The notes: a model not told the origin generated them from the letters alone. A DNA stretch of 64,000 nt from Cognatiluteimonas profundi (GCF_009792795.1 NZ_VKHQ01000002.1:124001-188000); one strand, 5' to 3'. Numbered from the stretch's first letter, positions 45,485 to 54,773 are shown. Numbers and translations: made by a program.

Positions 45485-48367
45485 ATGACCTTGAAGACCA
45501 CAAAGCTCCGCGACGCGATCACCTTCGCGCTCGCCGTGGGCGCTACCGCCGTCGCCGGCACGGGCGTTGCATTCGCCCAGGACACCACGACGACGACCAC
45601 CACCACGACGACCGCCCCGGCCGAACAGCAAGCCACGACCCTCGATCGCATCGAAGTCACTGGTTCGCGCATTCGCCGTGTCGACGCTGAAAACGCCAGC
45701 CCCGTCGTCACCATCGATCGCGCCGCGATCGAGAAGACCGGCAAGCTGACCCTCGGCGACCTGATCCAGGAACTGCCGAACATGGCCGGCGCGCCGACCA
45801 ACCCGCAGGTCAACAACGGCGGTGGTACCGGTGCCTCGACGATCGATCTGCGCGGCATGGGCTCGGCCCGCACGCTGACCCTGATCGACGGCCACCGCAT
45901 CATCAACGGCGACGTCAACGCCATCCCGGCCTCGGCCGTGGAGCGCATCGAAGTCCTGACCGTCGGCGCCTCGTCGGTGTACGGCTCGGACGCCATCGCG
46001 GGCGTCGTCAACTTCATCATGCGCAAGGACTTCCAGGGCATGGAAGCGTCGCTCAACTACGGCCTTTCCAGCCGTGGCGATGGCGAGCGCACCGGTGGAT
46101 CGGTGACCTTTGGCCAGACCGGCGAAAAGGGCAACGTCATCGCCGGCATCGACTACAACAAGTTCAAGGCGATCTCCGCCGCGGACCGTGACTTCTCCAA
46201 GGATGCGACCTACCTGTACTACGGTTCGTCGTTCGTCGCCGGCTCCAGCCGCAATCCCTTCGGCCGCATCTTCCTGCCGTCAGGCGATCCGGTGCGGACC
46301 GCGCTGGGCTGCTCCAGCGTCACCCGCATCGCCGGTGCGCCGGGCAACAGCACCGCCGACTACCGCTGCTACAGCGGCGCGACCGATGCGTACAACTACC
46401 AGCGCACCAACCTGATCCTGACCCCGCAGGAGCGCACCAATGCGTTCTTCCTGGGCAACTATCAGATCACCGACGACGTCAGCGCCTACCTGCAGGTCTA
46501 TCACAACAAGACCTCGTCCGGTTTCGCCATCGCGGCACTGCCGTTCGACGCCAACTCCGACGGCGTGCTGATTTCCAAGGACAATTACTACAACCCCTTC
46601 GGCATCGACTTCGGCGCCGGCACCAACCAGTTCATGACCCGCTTCACCTCGCTGGGTCAGCGCATGTCGTTCAACGCGACCACGACCGACCAGGTGTTCG
46701 CTGGCGTCACCGGCTTCCTGGGTGACACCTGGAAGTGGGACTTCGGCGTCAACTACGGCCACGTCACGCAGGACAGCGAGACCCACGGCTACGTGTATTA
46801 CGAAGGCCTGCGTGCGGCCCTCGGCCCGTCGTTCCTCGACCCGGCCACCAACACCGTGACCTGCGGCACCGCGACTGCGCCGATCGCCAACTGCACCCCG
46901 TTGAACATCTTCAACATCAACGACCCGCAGACCATCGCGACCCTGCAGCAGTACGCAGTGAACCCGATGTACCGCCTGATGAACGACCAGAAGGGCTTCG
47001 AGGCCAATGCCTCCGGCGAACTGTTCAACCTGCCGGCCGGTGCCGTGCAGCTGGCGTTCGGTGGTGCATGGCATCGTGACTACCTGCGCACCACGGTCGA
47101 CTACGTCGCAGTGGCTGGCGCCGATGGCACCTGCTTCATCTCGCAGGAAGCCTGCGGTTCGGCCCTGTCCGGCAGCTTCAGCGTCGGTGAGCTCTACGGC
47201 GAAATGTTCGTTCCGATCCTGAAGGACGTGCCGTTCGCCAAGGCCCTGAACGTGACCTTCGGTTCGCGCTTCTCGAACTACAGCGACTTCGGCAACACCG
47301 TCAACAACAAGCTGCAGGTCGAATGGCGTCCGTTCAACGACCTGCTGGTGCGTGGCACCGTTGCCGACGTGTTCCGGGCACCGACCATCAGTGACCTGTA
47401 CGCCGGCCCGCAGGGCAACGCTCCACAGGCGCAGGATCCATGCGCGGGTTACACCAATGATCCGGCCCATGCCGGCGCATGCGGCGCGGGCACTGGCGCC
47501 ACCGCGATCGATCCGGTCAACGGCATTGGCCCACAGGCCAACTCGCAGCTGACGGGCGTCATCTCCGGCGCGCGTTACGCCGGCTACCAGCTCAAGCCCG
47601 AGCAGGGTCGTTCGTACGACTGGGGCATGGTGTATGACCCGAGCTGGCTGTCGGGTGCGTCGATGAGCCTGGATTACTGGCGTCTGACGCTGGGCGACAA
47701 CATCAGCACGATCGGTGCACAGACCGTTCTGACGCAGTGCTACAACGACAACAACAGCCCGTACTGCCCGTTCATCCATCGCTTCGCCAATGGTGACGTG
47801 TCGTACATCTCGCAGCCGACGGTCAACCTCGGCCGCCTGGACGCGACTGGCTGGGATCTGGCACTGCGCTACAAGATGCCGTCCACCGCGTTCGGTTCGT
47901 TCAACTTCGGCTTCGATGGCACCTACATCGCGAAGTGGGACAACGACGTCGACACCACCACCAATGCTGATCCGATCGTGCACCTGGCCGGCAACTACAA
48001 CAAGGACTACGGCATGTACTCGCGTGTCCGTGGTCGCCTGTTCGCCGACTGGAGCCTGGGTGACTGGTCCGCCAGCTGGCGTACCCGTTACATCGGCGCG
48101 TTCGATATCCCGAGCGGCGATGGTGCCTGCGCTTACACCGGCAATTTCTGCGACCCGCTGTCCTACAGCAGCTACGTGACCCATGCCCTCCAGGTGGGTT
48201 ATGCACTGCCGTCGATCAACTCGCGCCTGGAAGTCGGCGTGGACAACGTGTTCGACAAGCAGCCGCCGGTGCTGTACCAGAACAACGTGCTCAACGCCAA
48301 CACGGACGTGAACACGTTTGACACGATCGGCCGCTACTACTGGGCTCGTTACACCGTCAAGTTCTGA
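45485..48367 (+). CDS. TonB-dependent outer-membrane receptor
   Basis: 960-residue TonB-dependent receptor/transporter, starting after a GGAGAG ribosome site. Signal peptide to about residue 31, an unusual run of ten threonines right after the cleavage site, a TonB-box-like LDRIEVTGSRI (about 51-61), a plug domain (about 70-180: GDLIQELPNM, SSVYGSDAIAGVVNF) and a 22-strand barrel ending in the BAM signature YTVKF. It has no FecA-type signalling extension. Specificity is unknown; related xanthomonad receptors import glycans, peptides or metal chelates. A strong terminator follows, then a sulfotransferase gene. Confidence 0.92.
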   Translation: MTLKTTKLRDAITFALAVGATAVAGTGVAFAQDTTTTTTTTTTAPAEQQATTLDRIEVTGSRIRRVDAENASPVVTIDRAAIEKTGKLTLGDLIQELPNMAGAPTNPQVNNGGGTGASTIDLRGMGSARTLTLIDGHRIINGDVNAIPASAVERIEVLTVGASSVYGSDAIAGVVNFIMRKDFQGMEASLNYGLSSRGDGERTGGSVTFGQTGEKGNVIAGIDYNKFKAISAADRDFSKDATYLYYGSSFVAGSSRNPFGRIFLPSGDPVRTALGCSSVTRIAGAPGNSTADYRCYSGATDAYNYQRTNLILTPQERTNAFFLGNYQITDDVSAYLQVYHNKTSSGFAIAALPFDANSDGVLISKDNYYNPFGIDFGAGTNQFMTRFTSLGQRMSFNATTTDQVFAGVTGFLGDTWKWDFGVNYGHVTQDSETHGYVYYEGLRAALGPSFLDPATNTVTCGTATAPIANCTPLNIFNINDPQTIATLQQYAVNPMYRLMNDQKGFEANASGELFNLPAGAVQLAFGGAWHRDYLRTTVDYVAVAGADGTCFISQEACGSALSGSFSVGELYGEMFVPILKDVPFAKALNVTFGSRFSNYSDFGNTVNNKLQVEWRPFNDLLVRGTVADVFRAPTISDLYAGPQGNAPQAQDPCAGYTNDPAHAGACGAGTGATAIDPVNGIGPQANSQLTGVISGARYAGYQLKPEQGRSYDWGMVYDPSWLSGASMSLDYWRLTLGDNISTIGAQTVLTQCYNDNNSPYCPFIHRFANGDVSYISQPTVNLGRLDATGWDLALRYKMPSTAFGSFNFGFDGTYIAKWDNDVDTTTNADPIVHLAGNYNKDYGMYSRVRGRLFADWSLGDWSASWRTRYIGAFDIPSGDGACAYTGNFCDPLSYSSYVTHALQVGYALPSINSRLEVGVDNVFDKQPPVLYQNNVLNANTDVNTFDTIGRYYWARYTVKF

Positions 48368-48392
48368 TCCAACTGTAGATTGCTAGACTTGG

Positions 48393-48427
48393 GGGCCGCG
48401 CGGCATGCCGCGCGGCCCTTTTTCTTT
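48393..48427 (+). terminator. Rho-independent terminator after the TonB-dependent receptor
   Basis: A perfect 26-base palindrome (48393-48418) folds into an 11-bp GC stem with a CATG loop and is followed at once by TTTTT, C, TTT. It is the clearest intrinsic terminator in the window. It ends ten bases before the sulfotransferase ATG, so that gene needs read-through or its own start signal. Confidence 0.85.
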
Positions 48428-48436
48428 GGGACCCCG

Positions 48437-50278
48437 ATGAGCCAGCTTCTCTTCAACGCAGCCGTCGCCGAATTCGAGGCCGGTCGATTCGAGTCCAGTG
48501 CCCGCCTGAGCAGGTCGGCACTGGAGTCGAATCCCGGAAATGAAAACGTCCTGACGCTGCTCGCCATCTCGTTGCAGGCCATCGGTCAATTCGCGGGCGC
48601 CGCGGATGCATTCGCGGCGCTGGCGCAGGCGAGGCCGGATGTCGGCGAATATCGGGCCAACCGCGGCGTGATGCTGCGGCATCTCAAGCGATACGACGAG
48701 GCGGAGGCGGAGTTCAAGCAGGCGTTGACGTTGCCGCATGCCGTCGATGGGACCCTGATCAATTACGGATTGCTGCTGCTGGACATGGGTCGCGTGGCCG
48801 AAGCCAGGCATTGCTTCCTGGATGCCTGCGAGCTGGGCGACCTGCCCGAAGCCCGCATCTACGCCGCCCTGGCCTGCATCGACTGCGGCGATACGCGTCG
48901 CGCGCAATCGCTGATCCCACCACATGCCTGGTGGCCGGCGCTTGATCCGTCGCTGCGACGCGACCTGACCAAGGCCCTCATCCAGCTGGGCCAGGTTGAG
49001 GATGCGGAGAACCTGCTGACAGCCGACGCGCGAACCGGCGATCCACTCGCTATCCTTCGCCTGGCCACATTGCATGAACGCACCAACCGGATCGACAGCG
49101 CCCGCTCGCTGCTCGAGCAGGTGCGGACCGAGGTCGCGACAGACGCGGAGATGGAGGCGGAATTCCTCAGCCTTGATTCCGCGCTGGCCTTGCGGGCGAA
49201 GGACTACGACCGAGCGCGCCGATCCACCCGCGCCCTGCTGCAGCTATCGGGGTTGCCGCCCGCGGCCAAGGCCAATGCCCACTTCGTCATGGCGAAGGTG
49301 GCCGACAAGCAGGGAGCCGTCGACGAGGCCATGGCCGAGCTCGCGCAGGCCCATGCCATCCAGTTCGCACTGGCCTCGGCCAGCCTGCCCGAGGTCGCCG
49401 AATCGCCGGACGAACCACTGCGCATTGCCTCCAGATGGATGACGCCGGAGCAGACGGTCTTTGCCGTCTCCCCCAACGCTCCATCCAGGGCCGAGTCGCC
49501 CGTTTTCATCGTCGGATTCCCAAGATCGGGCACGACCATGCTCGAACAGATGCTGGACGCGCATCCCGCGTTCGTCTCCATGGATGAGCGGATCATCATC
49601 CAGTACTGCGTCGAGTGCATGGAATCGAAAGGCCTGACCTATCCCCATGAACTCGACCGTCTGTCCGATGCCGACCTGGCGGAATTGCGCGAGCTCTACT
49701 GGGCTGAATCCAGCAAGGTCGCCGACATCGCGCCGGGCAGCACGCTGGTCGACAAGAATCCCCTGAACCTGTTGCGGCTGCCGATGATCCGCCGGCTCTT
49801 CCCCGACGCCCGCGTCATCCTGGCGTTGCGCCATCCCTGCGATGTCATCCTGAGTTGCTACATGCAGAACTTCCGCTCACCGGCCTTCATGGTGCTGTGC
49901 TCGACGCTGGAGCGGCTGGCGAAGAGCTACGTGAACGCCATGCGCTTCTGGATCCACCACCAGCCACTGCTGTGCCCCGATGCCCTGCTGCTGCGCTATG
50001 AGGAGACCGTGTCGGACTTCGCCAGCCAGGTGGATGTCATCGCCGATTACCTCGGGATCGCCGACCGCGCGCCGCTGTCCGATTTCGCCGCGCACGCCGC
50101 GGGAAAGAAATACATCAGCACTCCCAGCTACGCGCAGGTGATCGAGCCGGTGAACGCGCGCGCGGTCGCGCGCTGGCAGCCTTACCGGGCGTATTTCGAA
50201 CCCCTGTTCCCGCTGCTGGAACCGATCGCCAGCCATTGGGGATACGCCCTGGACGGAGGCGAGCCATGCACGCGCTGA
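48437..50278 (+). CDS. TPR-containing sulfotransferase
   Basis: 613-residue cytoplasmic protein without signal peptide: tetratricopeptide-like helices (about residues 1-310), then a PAPS-dependent sulfotransferase domain (about 350-600). The 5'-phosphosulfate loop is FPRSGTTMLEQML (361-373), and the 3'-phosphate loop is LALRHPCDVILSCY (near 460). TPR-sulfotransferases act on proteins, peptides or small molecules in different systems; the substrate here is unknown. The 2OG dioxygenase gene overlaps its end by 13 bases, so the two enzymes are made together. Confidence 0.88.
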   Translation: MSQLLFNAAVAEFEAGRFESSARLSRSALESNPGNENVLTLLAISLQAIGQFAGAADAFAALAQARPDVGEYRANRGVMLRHLKRYDEAEAEFKQALTLPHAVDGTLINYGLLLLDMGRVAEARHCFLDACELGDLPEARIYAALACIDCGDTRRAQSLIPPHAWWPALDPSLRRDLTKALIQLGQVEDAENLLTADARTGDPLAILRLATLHERTNRIDSARSLLEQVRTEVATDAEMEAEFLSLDSALALRAKDYDRARRSTRALLQLSGLPPAAKANAHFVMAKVADKQGAVDEAMAELAQAHAIQFALASASLPEVAESPDEPLRIASRWMTPEQTVFAVSPNAPSRAESPVFIVGFPRSGTTMLEQMLDAHPAFVSMDERIIIQYCVECMESKGLTYPHELDRLSDADLAELRELYWAESSKVADIAPGSTLVDKNPLNLLRLPMIRRLFPDARVILALRHPCDVILSCYMQNFRSPAFMVLCSTLERLAKSYVNAMRFWIHHQPLLCPDALLLRYEETVSDFASQVDVIADYLGIADRAPLSDFAAHAAGKKYISTPSYAQVIEPVNARAVARWQPYRAYFEPLFPLLEPIASHWGYALDGGEPCTR

Positions 50279-50823
50279 AGGACTACATCCGGGTTTACGA
50301 CAATGCCCTGGAGGACGGCTTCTGCGCCAACCTCGTTGCCGGTTTCGAACAGATGACCGAACTGCAGCGGCGCAACGGGCGTGGCATCCGCCCCGGTCTC
50401 GACAACAGCGCCTGGACCGAAATGAACATCGGCACGCAGGCCGACAAGGCATTCCTGGGATTCTTTTTGGCCCAGGTCGACACCTACCTTGCCCGCTACA
50501 ACAGCGAGGTTCCGCTGACCATTCCGGTTCCGCTGCGACCAAAGACGGACCGGCTGACACTCAAGCGCTACCACCCGCAGGTGGAAGGCTTCGAACCGCA
50601 TTTCGATTCGATCGACGACTACAGCAGCCGATACATGGTCTTCCTCTGGTACCTGAACACCGTCGAGGAAGGTGGCGAGACGGAGTTCTGCGACCTCGGC
50701 ATCAAGGTCGCTCCGAAGGCGGGCCGGCTGCTGATGTTCCCGCCGTACTGGATGTTCCAGCATGCCGGGCGGCCGCCGATCAGCGGCGACAAGTACATCC
50801 TGTCGACCTATCTGATGTTCTGA
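50266..50823 (+). CDS. 2OG-Fe(II) dioxygenase, prolyl-4-hydroxylase-like
   Basis: 185-residue iron/2-oxoglutarate oxygenase with no signal peptide. The facial triad is His112-x-Asp114 (EPHFDSID) and His166 (WMFQHAGRP), and Lys176 (SGDKYIL) sits where prolyl 4-hydroxylases bind 2-oxoglutarate. The set is complete, so activity is expected, probably hydroxylation of a peptide or protein side chain. It overlaps the sulfotransferase gene and converges, 22 bases away, with a second 2OG-dependent hydroxylase gene. Confidence 0.85.
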   Translation: MHALKDYIRVYDNALEDGFCANLVAGFEQMTELQRRNGRGIRPGLDNSAWTEMNIGTQADKAFLGFFLAQVDTYLARYNSEVPLTIPVPLRPKTDRLTLKRYHPQVEGFEPHFDSIDDYSSRYMVFLWYLNTVEEGGETEFCDLGIKVAPKAGRLLMFPPYWMFQHAGRPPISGDKYILSTYLMF

Positions 50824-50845
50824 AGCGCCGCCGGCTGCCGGGGGA

Positions 50846-52120
50846 TCAGCTGATCCCGGCGCCCAGGTTGAATTCGCCGATCTTCTCCACCAGGTCGCGG
50901 AGCGCGATGCGCTCGGGCTCGGTGGTGTCCGGGTTCCACGTGTCCACGACCAGCACGACCCGCTGCTGGCTGCTGCGATTCCACGCTTCATGCAAAAGCG
51001 TGTCGTCGAAGGTGACGCACCGACCCTCCTGCCACGCACGCGCCTCGCCACCGACGACGAGCCTGCAGTCACCTTGCGGCACGATCAGCGGCAGGTGCGT
51101 GACCACGCGGGTGTTGGTGATCCCGTGACGCGGCTTGACGTGGGTGCCGGGCGCCAACACGGAGAACATCACCTCGGGCGCGTGGTTTGCGATCTGCCTG
51201 AGTGGAACGCCAGCGAGTGCGGCTGCGGTCCTTGGACAGGCTGCAAGATGTTCCGCGAAGTCCTTGCCGCGCCGATGGAAGGAATAGGCATCGCCTGCCC
51301 CGGCCCCGGGATCGCTTTCAGGACCTGCCGTGTCGCCGCCGGAGCCGAGCAACGGCGCCACGTTGGAAAACTCGTCACGGATGTCGGCTGTCGCGGCTTC
51401 GAGTGCGTCGTACCAGTCGAACCGCTCGCGCGGATAGAAGGGTGTCGGTGGCAGTGCTGGCATCCACAGGAACGAGGGCCGCTGGCGCGGATCGGGATTG
51501 ACCGGTGCATGGGTCTGCAGGTACACGCCCAGCGCGGCGGCGACACGTTGCATGCCGGTCGCGCCGAATGCCGCGATATGTGGCTGGAGTACCGCCTCGA
51601 ACAGCGACTGCCGGCCCTGGTCGATCATCGCCATGGCCCGCTTGACGCGCTCGCGCATGGGCGGCGGCGTGGACGCGTCATCCAGCCAACCCCCTTGCGC
51701 CTGGGCATCGTGCACTGCACGAAAGGCCTGCTGCACGGCATCGGTCCGATTGCCCTGGTGCTGGAGGCACTCGGAATACATGAGCCGGAGCGCAGACTCT
51801 TGCGGATGCTGGGCCAGCGCCCGGCGGAAACTCTCGATCGCGGATGCGGGATCGCCGGCAGCGACCTGGCAGATCGCCAGCCCGGAGGTGATCGCGTAGG
51901 GAGCGTCGGCTGCGCGTGCCGCGACCGACAACACGTCGACCGCCGCCTGCGGCTTTCCATTCGCCAGCAACGTCGCGCCATGCAATGCGACGAACTCCGG
52001 GTTTCCCGGATCACTGTCGAGCAATGCGGTGCTGTCGCTCAGCGCACGCGCGAGGTTGCCGGCGGACAGGGAATTCTCGACATCCTGGCGTGAGGGCAGA
52101 CCGGACACCGGGCCGGTCAT
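50846..52120 (-). CDS. TPR/aspartyl-asparaginyl beta-hydroxylase-like protein
   Basis: 424-residue protein: N-terminal TPR-like helices (about 12-140) and a C-terminal aspartyl/asparaginyl beta-hydroxylase domain (about 225-400). Fe ligands are His332 in KPRHGITNTR and His377 in LLHEAWN, and Arg387 likely holds 2-oxoglutarate. This mirrors the helical-repeat-plus-catalytic layout of animal ASPH. No signal peptide is seen. Its ATG overlaps the pckG stop by four bases (ATGA), so it is translated in coupling with a gluconeogenic gene. Confidence 0.87.
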   Translation of the reverse strand: MTGPVSGLPSRQDVENSLSAGNLARALSDSTALLDSDPGNPEFVALHGATLLANGKPQAAVDVLSVAARAADAPYAITSGLAICQVAAGDPASAIESFRRALAQHPQESALRLMYSECLQHQGNRTDAVQQAFRAVHDAQAQGGWLDDASTPPPMRERVKRAMAMIDQGRQSLFEAVLQPHIAAFGATGMQRVAAALGVYLQTHAPVNPDPRQRPSFLWMPALPPTPFYPRERFDWYDALEAATADIRDEFSNVAPLLGSGGDTAGPESDPGAGAGDAYSFHRRGKDFAEHLAACPRTAAALAGVPLRQIANHAPEVMFSVLAPGTHVKPRHGITNTRVVTHLPLIVPQGDCRLVVGGEARAWQEGRCVTFDDTLLHEAWNRSSQQRVVLVVDTWNPDTTEPERIALRDLVEKIGEFNLGAGIS

Positions 52121-53943
52121 GCCGTCGTCCGTGCAAGTGCGACGGCGATGCGCTGCTGCTCGCTTCGCAATGCGGCGGGCATGCGCGGACCGTATTCGTC
52201 CAGGTAGCTGCCGATGCCGTCGAGCTCGGCCAACCAGGCCTGTCGATCGAAACCGAACAGCTTGTCGCGCGCCTCGGCGGTCAGCGGCACGCCGTCGAGG
52301 TTGACGTCCTCCACTCGCGGCAGCGCACCGATCGGCGTGTCGACCGCGCCGGCCCTGCCTTCGACGCGCTTGATCATCCACTCGAGCACGCGCAGGTTGT
52401 CGCCAAATCCGGGCCACAGGAATTTGCCGTCATCACCCTTGCGGAACCAGTTGACGTGGAAGATCTTCGGCAGCCTTGCGCCTTCGCTGTCGAAGGACAG
52501 CCAGTGCGCGAAGTAGTCGGCGAAGTTGTAGCCGCAGAATGGCTTCATCGCCATCGGATCGCGACGCATCACGCCGACGGCACCGGTTGCCGCAGCGGTG
52601 GTTTCCGAACCCATCGCCGCGCCGACCAGCACGCCATGCGCCCAGTCGCGGGCCTCGAACACCAGCGGCACCAGCGATGCCCTGCGGCCGCCGAACACGA
52701 TCGCCGAGATCGGCACGCCGGCCGGATTCTCCGCTTCGGCCGAGTAACTGGGGCATTGCCGGGCTGAAACCGTGAATCGCGAGTTTGGATGCGCCGCCGG
52801 ACCGGCATTGCAATCGTATGCATTTCCACGCCAGTCAAAAGCGGGTTCGCCGACACCCAATCCCTCCCACCACGGCTGGTTGTCGGCCGTCAGTCCGACG
52901 TTGGTGAAGATGGTGTCGCGCTGGATGGAAGCCAACGCGTTGGGATTGGACGCCATGCTCGTGCCCGGCGCGACGCCGAAGAAACCAGCTTCCGGGTTGA
53001 TCGCGTACAGGCGGCCATCGCTGCCCGGGCGCATCCAGCAGATATCGTCGCCGACGGTCCACACCTTCCAGCCGTCCTGGCGGTAACCCTCGGGCGGGAT
53101 CAGCATCGCCAGGTTGGTCTTGCCGCAGGCACTGGGGAATGCGGCGGCGATGTAATGCGTCTCGCCCTCGGGATTTTCCAGGCCCAGGATCAGCATGTGT
53201 TCGGCAAGCCAGCCTTCCGTCCGCGCCTGGTGCGATGCGATGCGCAGGGCATGGCACTTCTTGCCGAGCAGCGCATTGCCACCGTAGCCCGATCCGAAGG
53301 ACTTGATGGTGAGTTCTTCGGGGAAATGCATGATGAAGCGGCGATCCGGGTCGAGCTCACCGACCGAATGCAGTCCGCGCACGAAGCTCCCCTCGCGCTC
53401 GATCCGCGCCAGCGCCGCCGCGCCCATGCGCGTCATGATGCGCATGTTGGCGACGACGTATGGCGAATCGGTGATCTCGACGCCGCAACGCGACAGCGGC
53501 GAATCGATCGGTCCCATGCAGTACGGGATGACATACATCGTGCGGCCGCGCATGCAGCCGTCGAACAACCCGTCCATGCGCGCATGGCCGTCGGCCGGCG
53601 CCATCCAGTGGTTGTTGGGACCGGCATCGTCGCGCTCGCTGGTGCAGACGAAGGTCAGGTGCTCCACGCGCGCGACGTCTTCCGGATGCGAGCGATGCAG
53701 CCAGCTGCGCGGATGCGTGTCCGGGTTCAACGGCAGCAACGTGCCGTCGGCTTCCATGCGCTCGACGAGCGCCTCGAATTCGCTGTCGCTGCCGTCGCAC
53801 CACTGGATGCGCTCAGGCCGGGTCAGGCGCGCGACTTCCAGCACCCACTGGTTCAGGGCATCCAGCCGGCTGCCTGCCGACTCGGGGGCGACAGCCATGC
53901 CGGGGTGGACGCGTTCCTGGCCGGATGCGCTTTTGCGATCCAT
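52117..53943 (-). CDS. pckG: GTP-dependent phosphoenolpyruvate carboxykinase
   Basis: Converts oxaloacetate and GTP to PEP in gluconeogenesis. The 608 residues (start at 53943; a GTG at 53973 with AGAGAG nearby is an alternative) carry the substrate-binding FGSGYGGNALLGKKC, the kinase loop FPSACGKTNLAM with its reactive Cys, and GFGDNLRVLEWM. It fits the PTS cluster and serine/glycerate enzymes as part of three-carbon metabolism. The next gene, a hydroxylase, is coupled to it. Confidence 0.95.
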   Translation of the reverse strand: MDRKSASGQERVHPGMAVAPESAGSRLDALNQWVLEVARLTRPERIQWCDGSDSEFEALVERMEADGTLLPLNPDTHPRSWLHRSHPEDVARVEHLTFVCTSERDDAGPNNHWMAPADGHARMDGLFDGCMRGRTMYVIPYCMGPIDSPLSRCGVEITDSPYVVANMRIMTRMGAAALARIEREGSFVRGLHSVGELDPDRRFIMHFPEELTIKSFGSGYGGNALLGKKCHALRIASHQARTEGWLAEHMLILGLENPEGETHYIAAAFPSACGKTNLAMLIPPEGYRQDGWKVWTVGDDICWMRPGSDGRLYAINPEAGFFGVAPGTSMASNPNALASIQRDTIFTNVGLTADNQPWWEGLGVGEPAFDWRGNAYDCNAGPAAHPNSRFTVSARQCPSYSAEAENPAGVPISAIVFGGRRASLVPLVFEARDWAHGVLVGAAMGSETTAAATGAVGVMRRDPMAMKPFCGYNFADYFAHWLSFDSEGARLPKIFHVNWFRKGDDGKFLWPGFGDNLRVLEWMIKRVEGRAGAVDTPIGALPRVEDVNLDGVPLTAEARDKLFGFDRQAWLAELDGIGSYLDEYGPRMPAALRSEQQRIAVALARTTA

Positions 53944-54007
53944 GCTCGAGTTTGCTTCGTTCAAGACAATCACCTCTCTGACTTCAATTCGATTGGCTTC
54001 CCGCGCC

Positions 54008-54610
54008 TCACGGTGCCGGGATCAGCGTCGCCATCACGTGTTCGACGTAAGCCTCGAACTCATCGTGCTGCAGGCGCGGCTGGTGCAGCTGCAGGTTCAA
54101 CTGCAGGAAACCGACATAGGCGGCGTAGGCCAGGCGGGCCCGATGCTGGGCATCCGCCCGTCCCATCCCGGCCTGGCGCAGGGACGCGGTGAGGTAGTCC
54201 AGGCGGCGGCCCGAGACGCGCTCGATGACCGGCTTGACCGTCGGATGATCGAGCGCCTTCAGCAGCTCGCTATAGATGGTGTGCAACTTGACCTGGTGCG
54301 CGACCACCAGGAACAGCGCGCGCAATCGCTCGCGTGGGTCGGGCACCGCTTCGACCGAGCCGAACACGGTTTCCTGCTCGACCTGTTCCCAACGCTCCAG
54401 CGCCGCTTGCAGCAAGGCATCGCGCGATGGGAAATGCCAGTAGAAGCTGCCCTTGGTCACGCCAAGGCGGCGGGCCAGCGGTTCGACGGCAACAGCGGCG
54501 ACGCCTTGCTCGGCGATCACGTCCAGCGCTGCCTGCGCCCAGTCTTCCGCACTCAGGCGACCGCTGCGCTCGGCGACCCTGGTCACTGCACCTGTGCTCG
54601 CCGATACCAT
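54008..54610 (-). CDS. TetR family transcriptional regulator
   Basis: 200-residue repressor-type regulator. The N-terminal helix-turn-helix (about 38-62: EPLARRLGVTKGSFYWHF) is canonical. The C-terminal ligand domain is unclassified. The start at 54610 is chosen over an upstream in-frame extension. It is divergent from fadE, and a palindrome overlaps the fadE -10 box; by analogy with other TetR regulators of fatty-acid genes the ligand may be an acyl-CoA, which is inference. Confidence 0.88.
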   Translation of the reverse strand: MVSASTGAVTRVAERSGRLSAEDWAQAALDVIAEQGVAAVAVEPLARRLGVTKGSFYWHFPSRDALLQAALERWEQVEQETVFGSVEAVPDPRERLRALFLVVAHQVKLHTIYSELLKALDHPTVKPVIERVSGRRLDYLTASLRQAGMGRADAQHRARLAYAAYVGFLQLNLQLHQPRLQHDEFEAYVEHVMATLIPAP

Positions 54611-54624
54611 GTGAACAGTGTATC

Positions 54625-54650
54625 CATACGCCAGCGTCCCGAACAGTATG
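54625..54650. promoter_or_regulatory. Second CATAC/GTATG pair near the tetR start
   Basis: CATAC (54625-54629) and GTATG (54646-54650) are the same half-sites as in the main operator, but 16 rather than 6 bases apart, a difference of one helical turn. Located 15-40 bases upstream of the tetR ATG, it could allow autoregulation. Confidence 0.3.
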
Positions 54651-54666
54651 TATGCGCCGACTGTGG

Positions 54667-54696
54667 TTGACAGCCTCGCGAAGTGAATTCCATACT
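54667..54696 (+). promoter_or_regulatory. fadE promoter with consensus -35
   Basis: A perfect TTGACA (54667-54672), an 18-base spacer and CATACT (54691-54696). This is the best -35 box in the window and points toward fadE. Confidence 0.6.
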
Positions 54697-54707
54697 TGTC
54701 CGTATGG
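54690..54707. promoter_or_regulatory. Palindromic TetR operator candidate over the fadE -10
   Basis: CCATAC (54690-54695) and GTATGG (54702-54707) form a perfect inverted repeat with a six-base spacer, covering the -10 hexamer. TetR/AcrR-family operators commonly use this kind of CATAC-N-GTATG design, so bound regulator would block RNA polymerase. Confidence 0.6.
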
Positions 54708-54773
54708 TGGTGACGCAAGCCCGCCATGGCCAGCTAACCTGTCCACCACGGCCGCATTGCGCTGGAGCGAACG

